This document shows, piece by piece, positions 22,111-32,738 of a stretch of DNA of 64,000 bases. This DNA is from Cunninghamia lanceolata (Eukaryota > Streptophyta > Pinopsida > Cupressales > Cupressaceae). Made by a program: the position numbers and the translations under genes. Numbering within the stretch: the stretch's first letter is position 1; every line of letters begins with the position of its first letter. Below the pieces are notes generated by a model, which searched no databases, was not told the DNA's origin, and saw only the letters and a program-made list of their open reading frames with translations. The DNA is taken from positions 13,906,001 through 13,970,000 of the forward strand of contig BSBN01001752.1 of NCBI GenBank assembly GCA_027924645.1, in the 5' to 3' direction.

Positions 22111-23333
22111 AGTTTGCTGCACACATACAACACATACAAAATATGCTTAAGGAGGCTAGAGGATTTATATCTTGTTGGTAAACAGATTTGTCACTACAGA
22201 TTTAAAAGTGACTCGCCCAATGGGCAGTGACAAATGTTCCAATAGTTGGAGAAGCTGTTACTGGATTAACAACTTTCCTCCGTGTTTGAGAGGGGCAACT
22301 CCCTCGTATGATGGGGGTATTTGAGGTTTTTGTATACTTTGAACTTGAAAGTACAAAAAGGAGGGAAAGGAAAACTAACAATAAAGATGATTAACAGAAA
22401 CCTCAACAGTAGACACACGAATACTGGTTCAAATTTCACAAAGTCAAGACAAATTATGAGGGGATTTCACCATAGAAGCTAGAAACTACGTTTCTGAACC
22501 AATATGATGAACTTGACAACAAATGTTTTAATATGCAATGATGAAAAGAAGATGACATATCTCAACATACGAAGAGACAGGTTTCTGCAGCACATTCAAA
22601 TCAAGATACCAAGATATGATTGTGTTTCATTACATCAATTGCATGGTTTAATGTTTCAATGAATGACCTATGGCTTACACAGTGACACAAAAGTATTACC
22701 AATCTAACATACGAGAAATTAGTAACAATAACTCAGAAGTACTATTGGAACACACAAACCAAATGCACTCTTTATTATTCTTTGTGAAATTATACAAATT
22801 CAAAAGCCTTAATGTACAAAGTGTTAGACCACAGGTCTCTGAAAAGCTTTTCCATAAGTTCCCCTGTAAAAGTCTCTTCCAAAAGTCCCCTTTACATTTG
22901 AAATAGCCTTGTATTTATAGGCTTGCTCCTAGTAACTACCATGTAACCACCTCCTAACTACTTAGTAACTACCCTTTTTAAAAATATTAAAATAATAAAC
23001 CTTATTTTTTGTTATGTTTTTCATAACTTTTCCGAAATAAGGTTCATTTTCTAACTTTACATTACAAGGAGTGACTTAAGTCACTTTCACAAAAAGGTAA
23101 CTAGGACTTGCAATTTTTGAGTTGGGGACTTCTCTAAGTTCTTTCCATCTCTATTTGCTCCATTTTGGTGGTCATTTCTTCAATTGTTTCTCGACATCTC
23201 TTTCCAAGTACTAGAAATGTTGTAGACACATGATGAAATGAAATTGGTCTGCTAACTCTGCATAAGAAGTGCCATGAAGAATTATATATGTGTTGGTGGG
23301 AATTCATCAAAATTGGTGGCTAGAATACTCATC
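22111..23333. other. Unassigned stretch
   Basis: AT-rich with no recognised gene. A 'tagtaactaccatgtaaccacctcctaactacttagtaactac' style of repeated 'taactac' text occurs near 22935-22975. It may be an LTR relic. Confidence 0.35.
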
Positions 23334-23640
23334 CTACTCTACAGGACCACTACTCCCAATACTTGAAGCTATGGAGAGATAAATCTGACGACCATTTGAA
23401 ACAACAACAATAAGATCTATCCATTTCAACTCCATTGAAGACAGTTGCAAGTGAGATAAAAGGCATCTTAGACAACCTAGATGCTGCCCTACTCCCCATT
23501 GGTTGATCACCTGCATGACAGATATCTCCGTGATTACTCAAATTTCTTTTCCTGCAATCTTCTTAAGAAGACCATCTCCCTTCTTCCCAAGATCAAATAT
23601 CTGAATCTTAGACTCTCACCTCAATTGCAATCATAAAATG
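23334..23640 (-). pseudogene. NUP155-like gene fragment
   Basis: The minus strand reads IQIFDLGKKGDGLLKKIAGK near 23560-23620, then GDQPMGSRAASRLSK, then ELKWIDLIVVVSNGRQIYL with a frame change. The order (a 'IQVFDLG-GDGPLKKVAEE' block, a 'GSRAPSR' linker, then a 'SKWLHLVAVLSDGRRMYLS' block) is what I know from plant NUP155, a large scaffold nucleoporin of the inner pore ring. Only about 90 codons remain and the frame is broken, so it is a pseudogene scrap, possibly retrocopied or carried by a transposon. Confidence 0.6.
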
Positions 23641-23884
23641 CCATTGTCATTCACTACTCATCTCAATCTTAGAGCATTCTGCAGAAAGTACTAATTCTAT
23701 CTTCCTTTTCTATTGTGCTCTTCATTCAATCTCCACGACGAAAGATCATTTTTACACAAGCATGTTATTGTTCAAGTTCTAATGCACTAAGAAGTGGAAT
23801 GTTGACGCTTTTCTCGACATTCAAAGCTACAAGGGAAGAGCATATATTCCTTCTATTTTTTTTATAGGCTTTGAAGTATCACTT

Positions 23885-24169
23885 TTAACAATTTGAAGTA
23901 ATGACTCCACCAAGGGTTATATCTGTATTAAAATTTCCATGTTTTTGTATGCCATTCACATATAATGAAGATGTCACCTTCATAAGACTTTCTTCTATTT
24001 GAATCTGGGAATGAATGCTCTCCATAATGCATTCTATGGATCTTGAAAGGCAAACATCCTCATTCCCATATTCTTTGTAAGTGGACATTAAGAAGAGTAA
24101 TATATTGGTGATCAGAATGTTTAAGGATTTGCCAGAAGGTGCATTTGACAAAGATTGAAAACATTCCAA
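23885..24169 (-). pseudogene. Unrecognised coding-like fragment
   Basis: An open stretch of 94 codons with gene-like composition (for example SIECIMESIHSQIQIEESL). No motif recognised. It lies between the NUP155 and PPR remnants on the same strand and could be an exon-like fragment of either neighbourhood. Confidence 0.3.
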
Positions 24170-24309
24170 CTCTTTGATAAGAAAATGCTAATTCCCCTCC
24201 CGACCTTCCAATTAGTCTTTTTATGAAATTGAACATAGTAATTATGACATAAGGATCACTGGACTATAAACTCAGATTTTTAATAATCACTAAAACCTCT
24301 TTCCTCCTG

Positions 24310-24641
24310 TCATCATTGTGGAGAGCCTGCAAATGCAATGTTAGCAGCAATGCTTCTAATTATGCCAAATCTTAGCTGATTTTTTCCTCAGTTATCCTTT
24401 TCTGCATTGGAAATTCATTTTGTGCATATCCCGCGATCATTGCATTCCAAAAGAAAAATGACATTTCTTTGAATAGTTTAGTCAAAACGTTACTGTGTAT
24501 GCTTCAACATTTTGCATACAGGTTCGCTGGAGCTTATACAAAACTACCATCATTGCCTTTCATGAGACCGCATTTCTTTGAGGGATTTAAGTCGAACGTT
24601 TCAGATGTGTTGTCTATGCTTTGAGATTTTGCATGCATGTC
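24310..24641 (-). pseudogene. PPR gene remnant, 3' part
   Basis: The minus strand reads NTLMDMHAKSQSIDNTSETF across the junction, and further on KLFKEMSFFFWNAMIAGYA. These are the alternating 'NALxDMYAKCGSI' and 'VVSWNAMIAGYAQNG' blocks of P/PLS-type pentatricopeptide-repeat proteins, which bind organellar RNA. Stops and a frame change are present. It continues at 34596 on the other side of solo LTR F. Confidence 0.75.
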
Positions 24642-25830
24642 TGTAACATCACTATCCATAATGATAAAAAATTTAGCATTGAACATGTATCATAATCAAA
24701 TGATTAGTTAACAAAATGGAGTTGATTAAATTTGAACCCAAGAATCATAATCCTTTCACCATTTAAGCATGTTAATCTAACCACGATATAATAAGTCTTG
24801 CATTACAGTAATCATTTACAATCTTTAGTGAGTAACCATCACTAATCAAATATAAAATATGCCCAAGGCATCTTAATCAATTTATACATTACAATAGACC
24901 AACTGGTCATAAAATGCAAACACTGTATTTGGAACCCATGACATCTGTCTTCATAAGCCTCGTCTTGTCTCATGCTTGGGAAGGAGAGCATCATCCTGGT
25001 GCTTTTCCTCCAACCACAGACTTGCTGTCCCCCACTCATCTTCCTAACTGGAAGAGGCCCTACCCTTCACGAAAATGTTAGACAATGGAAACCATTTGGA
25101 TAGCCATTTGAGTATCCGGTGTTGTGTCCTTCCTAATGTCTCACGGTCACACACTATAGATCCACTTTAACTTGTATGACACTATTGGAGACATTAGGCC
25201 ATCTGGAACACTATGGACCGACAATGCATGCAGAGACGGGTGCATTACTTTGGCCAAAGTTTTAAATACATACATGTTGCACAATGAACGTCGTCGTATG
25301 TCCACCACCCTAACTCGACTTATAAGTTGTCATGTTCTACAGTAAGTTCTTAATGACCCAATTTTTTTAGATCTTGTGAGTGGGATCAATTCAAATCATT
25401 GTCCAGACTTGGACATTCGACTCCCTTCATGGGTTGGTTACGATTAAAATATGTTATTTTCGTAACAAGAATCTAGTGACTCCTCATCACCAGGTTCATT
25501 TTCATTTCATATAAAATTTGACCATTTTGACACCTTGGTCTCATATGGTTTACAATTTCGGAAACAAATCATCACATATGATGAAATTGAATACATGTAC
25601 TCAAGGCATACCATGTCTTAGTAGAGTAGAAGTAAAGTAATTATAACTCATAACATTTAACCATAAGTCTTAAATTCAGACTCATGGCGAATAAGTTAGT
25701 ATTCTTTTATAAATACATTCAACCGGTTTCGTGATGAGACCATGTTCTCAAATAGCCTCACCACCTCCGTATTCGAGGGTATAAATATATAATCTTTAAC
25801 AGTTTAAGTAACCCTGAAAGTGTTTCATAG

Positions 25831-26666
25831 TCGGCTTTCATACAAGCCCGACTTGGTATCAGTATAGGTGTTGTAAACACACTGTCATTCAAATGCCTCC
25901 TCGGCTGTCATCATAGTCGGGTGACTATATTATGGATGTTAATACCTTCGTGGCTGAGACCACAGTCATGTGATTGTATTTTTCACTTATGACTATAATC
26001 ATTATGGAGTTATTCCCTACTCCATTCGAGAATTCTTAAACCCTACCTACGTCATTATATGATGTGAGTTTATCATTCTTTGATAACAAGCTTAGCTGAT
26101 ACGGCTTCGAGCATTGGTTTTATTTTTTGTAAAGTGAAAGATGTAAAAAACATTATAGCTGGGTCGTAAGACCTCAGCTCAGACATAGAGAGGATTTCAT
26201 CTCTAAAAGACTTGGCCTTGCGGCCTTGAGCAAGAATTACAAACAAAACATGGTGCAGTCATTGCTCGGCTTCTAAGCCTCGAGCTTAGCCACCGGTAAT
26301 ATTATAATACTTCACTGCCTTGGCTACACGGCTTGGAGTGCAGTCTCCAAAATAAGTTTTCAATGTTTCATCGTTTGGCCTTACGGCCTACAGTAATCTT
26401 AAAAGATTTCAATAAGTTCAAGACTCGGCTTGATAGCCGTGTGTTCATACATTCGACGGTTTACTTGTATTACTAGCTCAGCCATTAGGGCTTTGAGCTT
26501 GTTCTTGACATAAAGATAACTTGGTATGCTCAGCCTTAAGGCTTGGAGCCATCGCATGAAATAAAACTTAGAAACAATAATAGCTCGGTTGTAACAGCCT
26601 CGAGCCGTGACTAAGAAAAGATTTACATAAGTAATGGCATGGCCTCACTGGCCTTTGGCCTCTGAG
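25831..26666. repeat. Array of small hairpins, ~53-bp period
   Basis: About sixteen short inverted repeats start near 25831, 25901, 25951, 26004, 26049, 26093, 26157, 26213, 26264, 26320, 26374, 26422, 26476, 26528, 26582 and 26639. Clear examples are GCTCGGCTTCTAAGCCTCGAG, TTGGCCTTGCGGCCTTGAG, GCTCAGCCTTAAGGCTTGG and TTGGCCTTACGGCCTACAG. Stem letters vary between units while pairing is kept in most. The DNA between stems is AT-rich and diverged. Confidence 0.75.
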
Positions 26667-26714
26667 TTATGACAAATAACTTCACCATATTTCTAATTTA
26701 AACATGTCAAGGCG

Positions 26715-26757
<43 letters not shown>
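26715..26757. repeat. (AT)n microsatellite
   Basis: Uninterrupted alternating AT of about 40 bases within solo LTR F. Confidence 0.95.
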
Positions 26758-26759
<2 letters not shown>

Positions 26760-27731
26760 AAGTAATAGGATTTCATCCATCATATTACCTGGATAATGAT
26801 TTCAATGGAAACGTCGTTCTAGTCCAAGTCTCGTACAAGCTGCACACAACCTCTAATATCTCTGTAGCTTTTGCCACCTTGCTCATAAAAACCAACCCCA
26901 CGAACTCTCTCTGCCCTAGTCTACTATTCTCTGAACCAAAAAAAATGGATAGATAGAATTCGATAATCTCAGCCGACCCTAGGCATGCCATCTTGAAAGG
27001 TAACTATCTTTCCCACTCTGTCGGTTCCCACAAAAGGTGGCTTAATTAAGGCATCATGCCAGAAATGGATGAGCTTAAAGCTCTCCATCACTTCTCAAGG
27101 ACGACCACAACAAGTTAATAGCATTCGATTGAAATCGAATATTATGATAAGAGAGAGAATAACAATATTATTATTACAATTCAACCTATAATAAGGTTTT
27201 CATCCTTATGGATTAACATAGTATAATAAAAAGCACAAATGGAATCACATCTAGATCGTCGATTGTCGGGGTCGAGTAATTCTCCTCCGAAATCGACTAT
27301 TATCCTTAGTCGAAAGACTAAGAAACAATATCCTTGTGAACAAAGGATTGCGAGAGACTGACTTGTCTCTCTACATGATTGTCCTTCGACTTAAGATGAT
27401 GCTCCAAGAACACTGTCTGGTCTTCGCAACTAGTCTAGAAGGCATCAATGACATAACTTACAGAGGACATGAAAACTAAGAAAAGAGACATGACACGTGT
27501 CAACTTACGAAGGGTTTTAGAAGGACATAAGAAATCGATACTCAGATGGCTAATCAACCTTTTGCTTTCCCAGCGTCTAACCATTCCTCAGGATGATACT
27601 CTCTTTCCTTCTTCGAAGGACGTTCATTTTCTTGTTCACACTCAGGACCACAAGATCATGATCAGTGTATCATTATTATGTCTCATAATATAATTTAATT
27701 AATTCACAAAACAAATTATCATCAGTAACTA

Positions 27732-29460
27732 TGTAATGTCCCCATTTTTGGGTTCTCTTGCAGTTCAGTCAGAGCTGACTTTCTGGGTTGGTGACAGCGT
27801 AATCAGAGGAATATTTCGATGTCACCAGGGTGTTTGGGTGATCCAATGGAGATGGTTGACATTTTCCGGAGGGATTTCAGACAACTTGTCCGTACTTACT
27901 ATTTATAGTAAGTGCTTGCATGTCATTAATCTTTCTGGGTTTTTCTGGGTTTGTTCTCTTTGGTCCCCGGTGGTCACTGCTATTTTTAGTAAGTGGCAGT
28001 TTGGCGCTGTTTGGGCGACTTGGCAGTCGGCTGTTGGCTCTCATAGACATTGCATTGAGCTCGGAGTTATCAGATGGTTTGTGGATCCAGTTGGCACCCT
28101 CTGAGTCGGCTCAGTTTGCTTATGGCCGTTACTATTTTTAGTAAGTTCGAGATTGACACCGGAACGGGATTTTGAGAGGGGTTGGATTCGTCTTGTCAAG
28201 ACCTTTCCAACGAGCTATAGTTCATTGGTTTTCGACATCATCTTGGCCTCCGTTTTAAAGTCCGTAAATTAAACCTTATTATTTAATATTGAACCTTGGT
28301 GCCTAGGCTCAACAACTTAATGTTGTTTTAAAAGAGGGGACTTTAAGGGTGATGTTGAGAAAAGAATTAAAGAAAATTATAATTTATTTTCCCTCTCGTG
28401 TTTTATCCCATATGCAAGAGGATTTTAGAGACTTCCAGTTGGAAAAGTATAAAAGGAGGAAAAGTGCTTTCATTTGGATATGCTTGGATTATTATTTTCT
28501 TCTCTTTGAGATTTCCCTTGCGAGAGTTTTGGAGCTTGGCTTTAGGTTTGAGGATTCAAACCAGAGGCTTTTGGAGACGAAAACCTCCCTGAGTAGCGGT
28601 ATCCCACATGTGTGAAAGATCACTCAACGGTGCCTTCTATGGTGGATACATTCAGTGTTCACATATGTGCTTCAATGGAGTTTGTGTGACGAAGAGTTGA
28701 TATAGTATTGAGGATTTCTCTTGTATTTTCAGTTGAGTTCTTCATAGTAGATTGGAGATTAGTTCATTGGAGGTCTGAGGCAGAAATACACATATTTGGG
28801 ACTGTATTTCATTTGCAGCTAGCTAGCCGTACTACCCAGCCCAGCCATACCATGTTTGAGGGCATTTTAAGGTTGTTTCCTTGCATATATCTCTTCCAAA
28901 TCTGATTGTCCCTCCTTGTTAGCAGCCTACAACACTTCACAGAGATTTTTCAGTGGCTTGTGACATTTCTATTTGCTGTTATACCTTTCCAGCTATGGCC
29001 GTACACCACTAGGCTTGACGTGGGGAAGTGTGGAGCTTATTTCTCATTGTGGGTAGTGTTTATTTTGCATTGTGTGAGGCATTTAGGGCCTCTTCTCTTG
29101 TTGATACCAATTTGTATGTTCATCTTTGTATTCTTTGGAGTTTGGATTGATTTCTGGCTATGCCTGTTTGCTGGTCCGGCGACAGCTAAAATATGAAGTT
29201 GCAAATCTGAACATGGGTATGTCACAGTAATTCATTATTGGTCATTTTACTATCTGGGTAGTCGATAGTTTCTTTATATCTGTTATATATTTTCTAGATT
29301 TGGGTTATATGCTATATATTGTATGCTCCGGCAACACATCTACAAGAAAACTGAAAACCCCTTCTGCATTCTTCTGTCTAGTCTCAAAGATCACACAAAA
29401 ATTAATAAAAATCACACATAAAAGATCATTAAAAAATACAAATAGGTACGGCACATTACA
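27732..29460 (+). repeat. Element B 5' LTR
   Basis: Runs from TGTAATGTCCCC to GGCACATTACA and aligns with 32739-34471. A TATA box is at 28448-28455. An open frame at 27736-28104 is matched in the other LTR but shows no motif, so I do not call it a gene. Confidence 0.92.
28448..28455 (+). promoter_or_regulatory. TATA box, element B 5' LTR
   Basis: TATAAAAG within 'gtataaaaggagg'. The copy in the 3' LTR is at 33458-33465 and is identical. Confidence 0.6.
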
Positions 29461-29461
29461 A

Positions 29462-29473
29462 TGGTATCAGAGT
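29462..29473 (+). promoter_or_regulatory. Primer-binding site, tRNA-iMet type
   Basis: TGGTATCAGAGT, one base after the LTR end, is complementary to the 3' end of plant initiator tRNA-Met as known for many plant LTR retrotransposons. Confidence 0.85.
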
Positions 29474-29610
29474 TATGATCTTGCCATCCTGTGAGGTTGA
29501 ACAACATACAGCTTAGCTTTGCATGTGAGTGATCATCATTTGCATGAGTAAACAGACAGGTTTTCCAGGTTGATCCTTTTACAGGTACAGATATAGTAGT
29601 GATAAAAGAA

Positions 29611-30927
29611 ATGGGTGACAGGAAAGGTTACGAAGCCAGCTCGCGTGAGCTCTTGAATGCACTCACTCGAGAGATGAGGGCGTCTCGACAGGAGTTGAGA
29701 GAATCACACGCGAAGATAACACAAGTCCTTCGACAGTTGCATGATGATGAGGATGAGGCCTCAGTTACTCATAGGAGGGTTTCACAGTTTACAGTGGGTG
29801 ACAGACCTGATATCTCTACATTTGCTCCCAAGAACCAAGTTCCTAAACAGGATCCCACAGAGGCAGAGTTTCAGGAGGAGATTCTGAGGGATTGGAGCGC
29901 GTCGAGTGAAGAGTTTAGAGCTGAGTTGACATTTGCTGAATATTCTAAAATCAGGATAAAGACTAGACCCCGCAGGGGAGGTAGACCTCAGAACCAAGAG
30001 TTGCAGAGGAAAGTGAGCAAGAATCACATGAGAAGACAAGGCCTATGCTTCTCTTGCAAAGAATTTCGGGAGCCTAACCACCAATGCACAGATAAGAGGG
30101 ACTCACAAATTGATGTTGGTTTGGCAAATGAGGTTACTTTCAGCACTCAAGAGATTGTTATCAACCTTGATAACAACTCTGATTTTTATGACAGCAGTCA
30201 TTCTCCTAAGTGTAGTAGTGATTTAAATATTATGGCACAAGAGGAAAGAGTTGTAAAAGATACTTCTAATGTTGGCACGCAAAATATGAGTGTCAAACAC
30301 GAGGAAAACCATGAGGATACAAGCCATAACAGTTTTGATTTTTGTGACAGCAGTTTGATCAGTTTGCATCAGCATGAAGATATTGCTATTACACATCATG
30401 ATGATGGTTGTGTGGAGTCATCCAATGTAGACACTCCAGTTTTGGCTGATAGTGATGCAATAGGTGTTGGGGATTCATGCCACAACAAATTTGATCAGAC
30501 TTTAGACGATGTGAACAAATCAGAAAATTTATTTGTGAATGACTGGTCCCAGGATAGCTCTTTGGATGAACATGCGTCTACATTGGAGGCAGTAGTGTGC
30601 AATGATTATGTCCAATCAGCCACTTCTATTATGTCATTGGAGCCATCTCGTGAGGTACATAACAACAGTACCTTTGTTGAGGAAGTGTTTAGAGTTGATA
30701 GCACACATGAGGATGCTTATCAATCGGTGAGTGATGATGATTCAGCCTCTTTCCATAGTGAAGATTGCAAATCGAAAGATTTGTGTGGAGATGATTCGTC
30801 ACAGGGGCATCATCATTTGATTGGGCAATTGAAGGTTAATGACCATATGATTGCTACAGCTTTGGAACATTTTGATGTTGCTAGACAGATGTTGGCAACT
30901 TATGGTTGGAGTACTTTCCCTTGCTAA
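29611..30927 (+). CDS. Element B Gag-like protein with acidic tail
   Basis: The first ATG is at 29611, giving about 438 residues; the frame is open from 29599. The N-terminal 45 residues are helical and charged. The capsid domain usual for Ty3 gag appears missing. A zinc knuckle GLCFSCKEFREPNHQC (C-X2-C-X7-H-X-C, Cys near residue 146) follows a basic stretch (TRPRRGGRPQ), as in plant Ty3 gag. About 260 residues after it are very acidic and Ser/Asp/His-rich, with no protease DTG/DSG motif. The frame stops at 30927 within helical sequence that seems to continue in the +1 frame (30851-31321). Role inferred: RNA binding or packaging. Confidence 0.7.
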   Translation: MGDRKGYEASSRELLNALTREMRASRQELRESHAKITQVLRQLHDDEDEASVTHRRVSQFTVGDRPDISTFAPKNQVPKQDPTEAEFQEEILRDWSASSEEFRAELTFAEYSKIRIKTRPRRGGRPQNQELQRKVSKNHMRRQGLCFSCKEFREPNHQCTDKRDSQIDVGLANEVTFSTQEIVINLDNNSDFYDSSHSPKCSSDLNIMAQEERVVKDTSNVGTQNMSVKHEENHEDTSHNSFDFCDSSLISLHQHEDIAITHHDDGCVESSNVDTPVLADSDAIGVGDSCHNKFDQTLDDVNKSENLFVNDWSQDSSLDEHASTLEAVVCNDYVQSATSIMSLEPSREVHNNSTFVEEVFRVDSTHEDAYQSVSDDDSASFHSEDCKSKDLCGDDSSQGHHHLIGQLKVNDHMIATALEHFDVARQMLATYGWSTFPC

Positions 30928-31263
30928 ATTTCAGGCACTTAGAGATGCAGTTGGGATCATGAAGAATAATCACCTTCAGTTATTATCTGATAGAGCTCAT
31001 CTTCTCAGGCTTGACGGTATTTATCATGATGCTCTAAGGGGAAAGGAAGAGGAGGTTGATGAGCTCACCTATGAGCTTGAGGTCATCGCAGACTCTTTGA
31101 AGAATGCTCATACAACCCTTCAAGAGTCTAAGACGCGGATATATGAGCTTACTGTGGAGTTGAGCTTGGCACAGTCTTCATCACCTACAGATACAATTCA
31201 GAGATCTATGGCAGCATGTAGTGATGAGCATACATCACATCCACGGATAGTGGTAATGAGCAT
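30928..31263 (+). CDS. Element B coiled-coil segment (+1 frame)
   Basis: In a frame shifted relative to both neighbours, the strand reads LRDAVGIMKNNHLQLLSDRA and then EEEVDELTYELEVIADSLKN and TLQESKTRIYELTVELSLAQ, with a clear heptad-like pattern. The frames before (ending 30927) and after (from about 31264) are the same, so two compensating indels are the simplest reading. Programmed frameshifting is the alternative. No enzyme motif seen. Confidence 0.55.
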
Positions 31264-32738
31264 GTGGAGGATGTGGTTACATCCATTTCATTTATTGGTG
31301 CAGGTGACACAGATAGGATGAGTGCATTGGATGAGAGTTGCAGAGAACCACATGATGCACCGGGTTCTCCTGAGGTTAGTCCCATGACAGGTGATGCAGA
31401 GCAGGTTGTTGATGGCTCCTGTGGTGTAGTAGTGAATTTTCCAGAGAATTGTGTGACAGATCACAACACTACATCATTTTCATTGAAGATATGCAAGGCA
31501 TCATCCAGTGGTGTGATTGGCTCTCATGTTGATTTGTTTCCTTCTCTTGGAAGCAAATCGGAGATTGCATCCTATGCAGCTGATAGTGATCGACAGCTTC
31601 CTAGACCTCAGGGTTGGAGAGATCAGCTGAAGGTTTCCGAGGTTAAGGTTGTTCAAACCTTAACTCGTATTGACAGTACCCACAAGTTTGTGGAGGATCT
31701 CTTTTGGACGGCACAATTGGAGGAGAGGCAGATAGGGGTAGTAGTGGGCACATCTACATCTAATTTGCGAACTATCCAGCATGCCATGGAGTGGATTAAA
31801 TCAGAGTACCTCCAGTTGCTGTTAGATCGCGACTTTGCTATTGGGTATGCTGAGAGGACTTGCAGGTTATCTACCCAATTAGCCATTCAGGATCAGAGAC
31901 ATGAGCCATCTTCTGATTTGAGTGATGAGGAGGGTGTTCCCCATGACTTTGATGATCAGCCATTGACAGAGGTGGGAGCATTTTATCTTGACTGCATAGT
32001 GAGGAGTGCTCATCATTTCTCCTTTAGTCCACACATAGATGACTTGATGATGCATAAGTGTGGATTGGCTCAGGATTTATACCATCCATTGTGGGATGAG
32101 GGGTTGCCATCTACAAGAGATGGAACTAGAGATTTCAGGTGGCTGACTCAGAAACAGTTAGAGGATTATTTGCAGAGTCAAAGATCAGATTACCATCATG
32201 GTGATATGTATCAGACAGAGTTTGCAGCTTCTTGGTCTCCTAAATTTCCATTGGAGACATGGCTTTTGAGAGGTTGCAATGTCAGTACGCATGATGGCAT
32301 GTTTAGCCTTTACAGCGGTGATGGAGGAGAGTTTATTCATTCCCTCATTCTGAGAGGAGCAGTTTCATATCTTCTAGCACCTATGTTGTGTAGTCAGTAC
32401 ATCCATAGGAGTTTTGCAGAGGATAGAGGGGAATGTTGTGGTTTGGACACTTCGAGGGTTAATTTCCTCTTCATGATTGATGGATGTGAGGTTCTAATGT
32501 GTCGGGATCCAGGTGGTCATAGGTTTGGCATGACAGTTCAGTTGGATTCCGAGGTGTTGCTTCACCACTCTCTGCATGGTGAAGGTTTTATTAGAGTAGC
32601 GCAGCGTCGACATGGTGGTTCTATGCTGAGAATAACTTGGGACCCTGGGATCATTTTTGGTTTCAATTGGGTTCAGTCTGTTGCATGGAGGTTGTATTGG
32701 CATTGCTTGAGGACAAGCAATCTTTGGGAAGGGCGGAC
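31264..32738 (+). CDS. Element B accessory protein, unknown function
   Basis: About 490 codons to the LTR. The frame runs on into the 3' LTR to 32997, and the nominal start is a GTG, so the true start is unclear. The N-terminal part is acidic. A helical segment (near 31620-31900: TIQHAMEWIKSEYLQLLLDR) resembles the coiled-coil segment upstream. A second acidic patch (SSDLSDEEG) is followed by a roughly 250-residue C-terminal domain with FIHSLILRGAVSYLLAPM and FMIDGCEVLMCRDPGG. Element C codes for a related C-terminal domain with GGAVIHFLAPMM and DGCKDVVIWDPGG. I do not know the family. It is not RT, RNase H, integrase or protease. Confidence 0.65.
32721..32738 (+). promoter_or_regulatory. Polypurine tract of element B
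   Basis: 'tttgggaagggcggac' directly before the 3' LTR start TGTAATG. The shared GGAC before TGTAATG is also found in element C. Confidence 0.75.

Noticed and set aside
25831..26666. CRISPR-like array
   Set aside because: Repeats are short imperfect hairpins with drifting sequence in a plant LTR, and no cas genes are near. Spacing alone is not evidence.
27736..28104. 122-codon plus-strand frame in the element B 5' LTR
   Set aside because: It starts within the LTR end and lacks motifs. The same frame in the 3' LTR is only the tail of the accessory frame.
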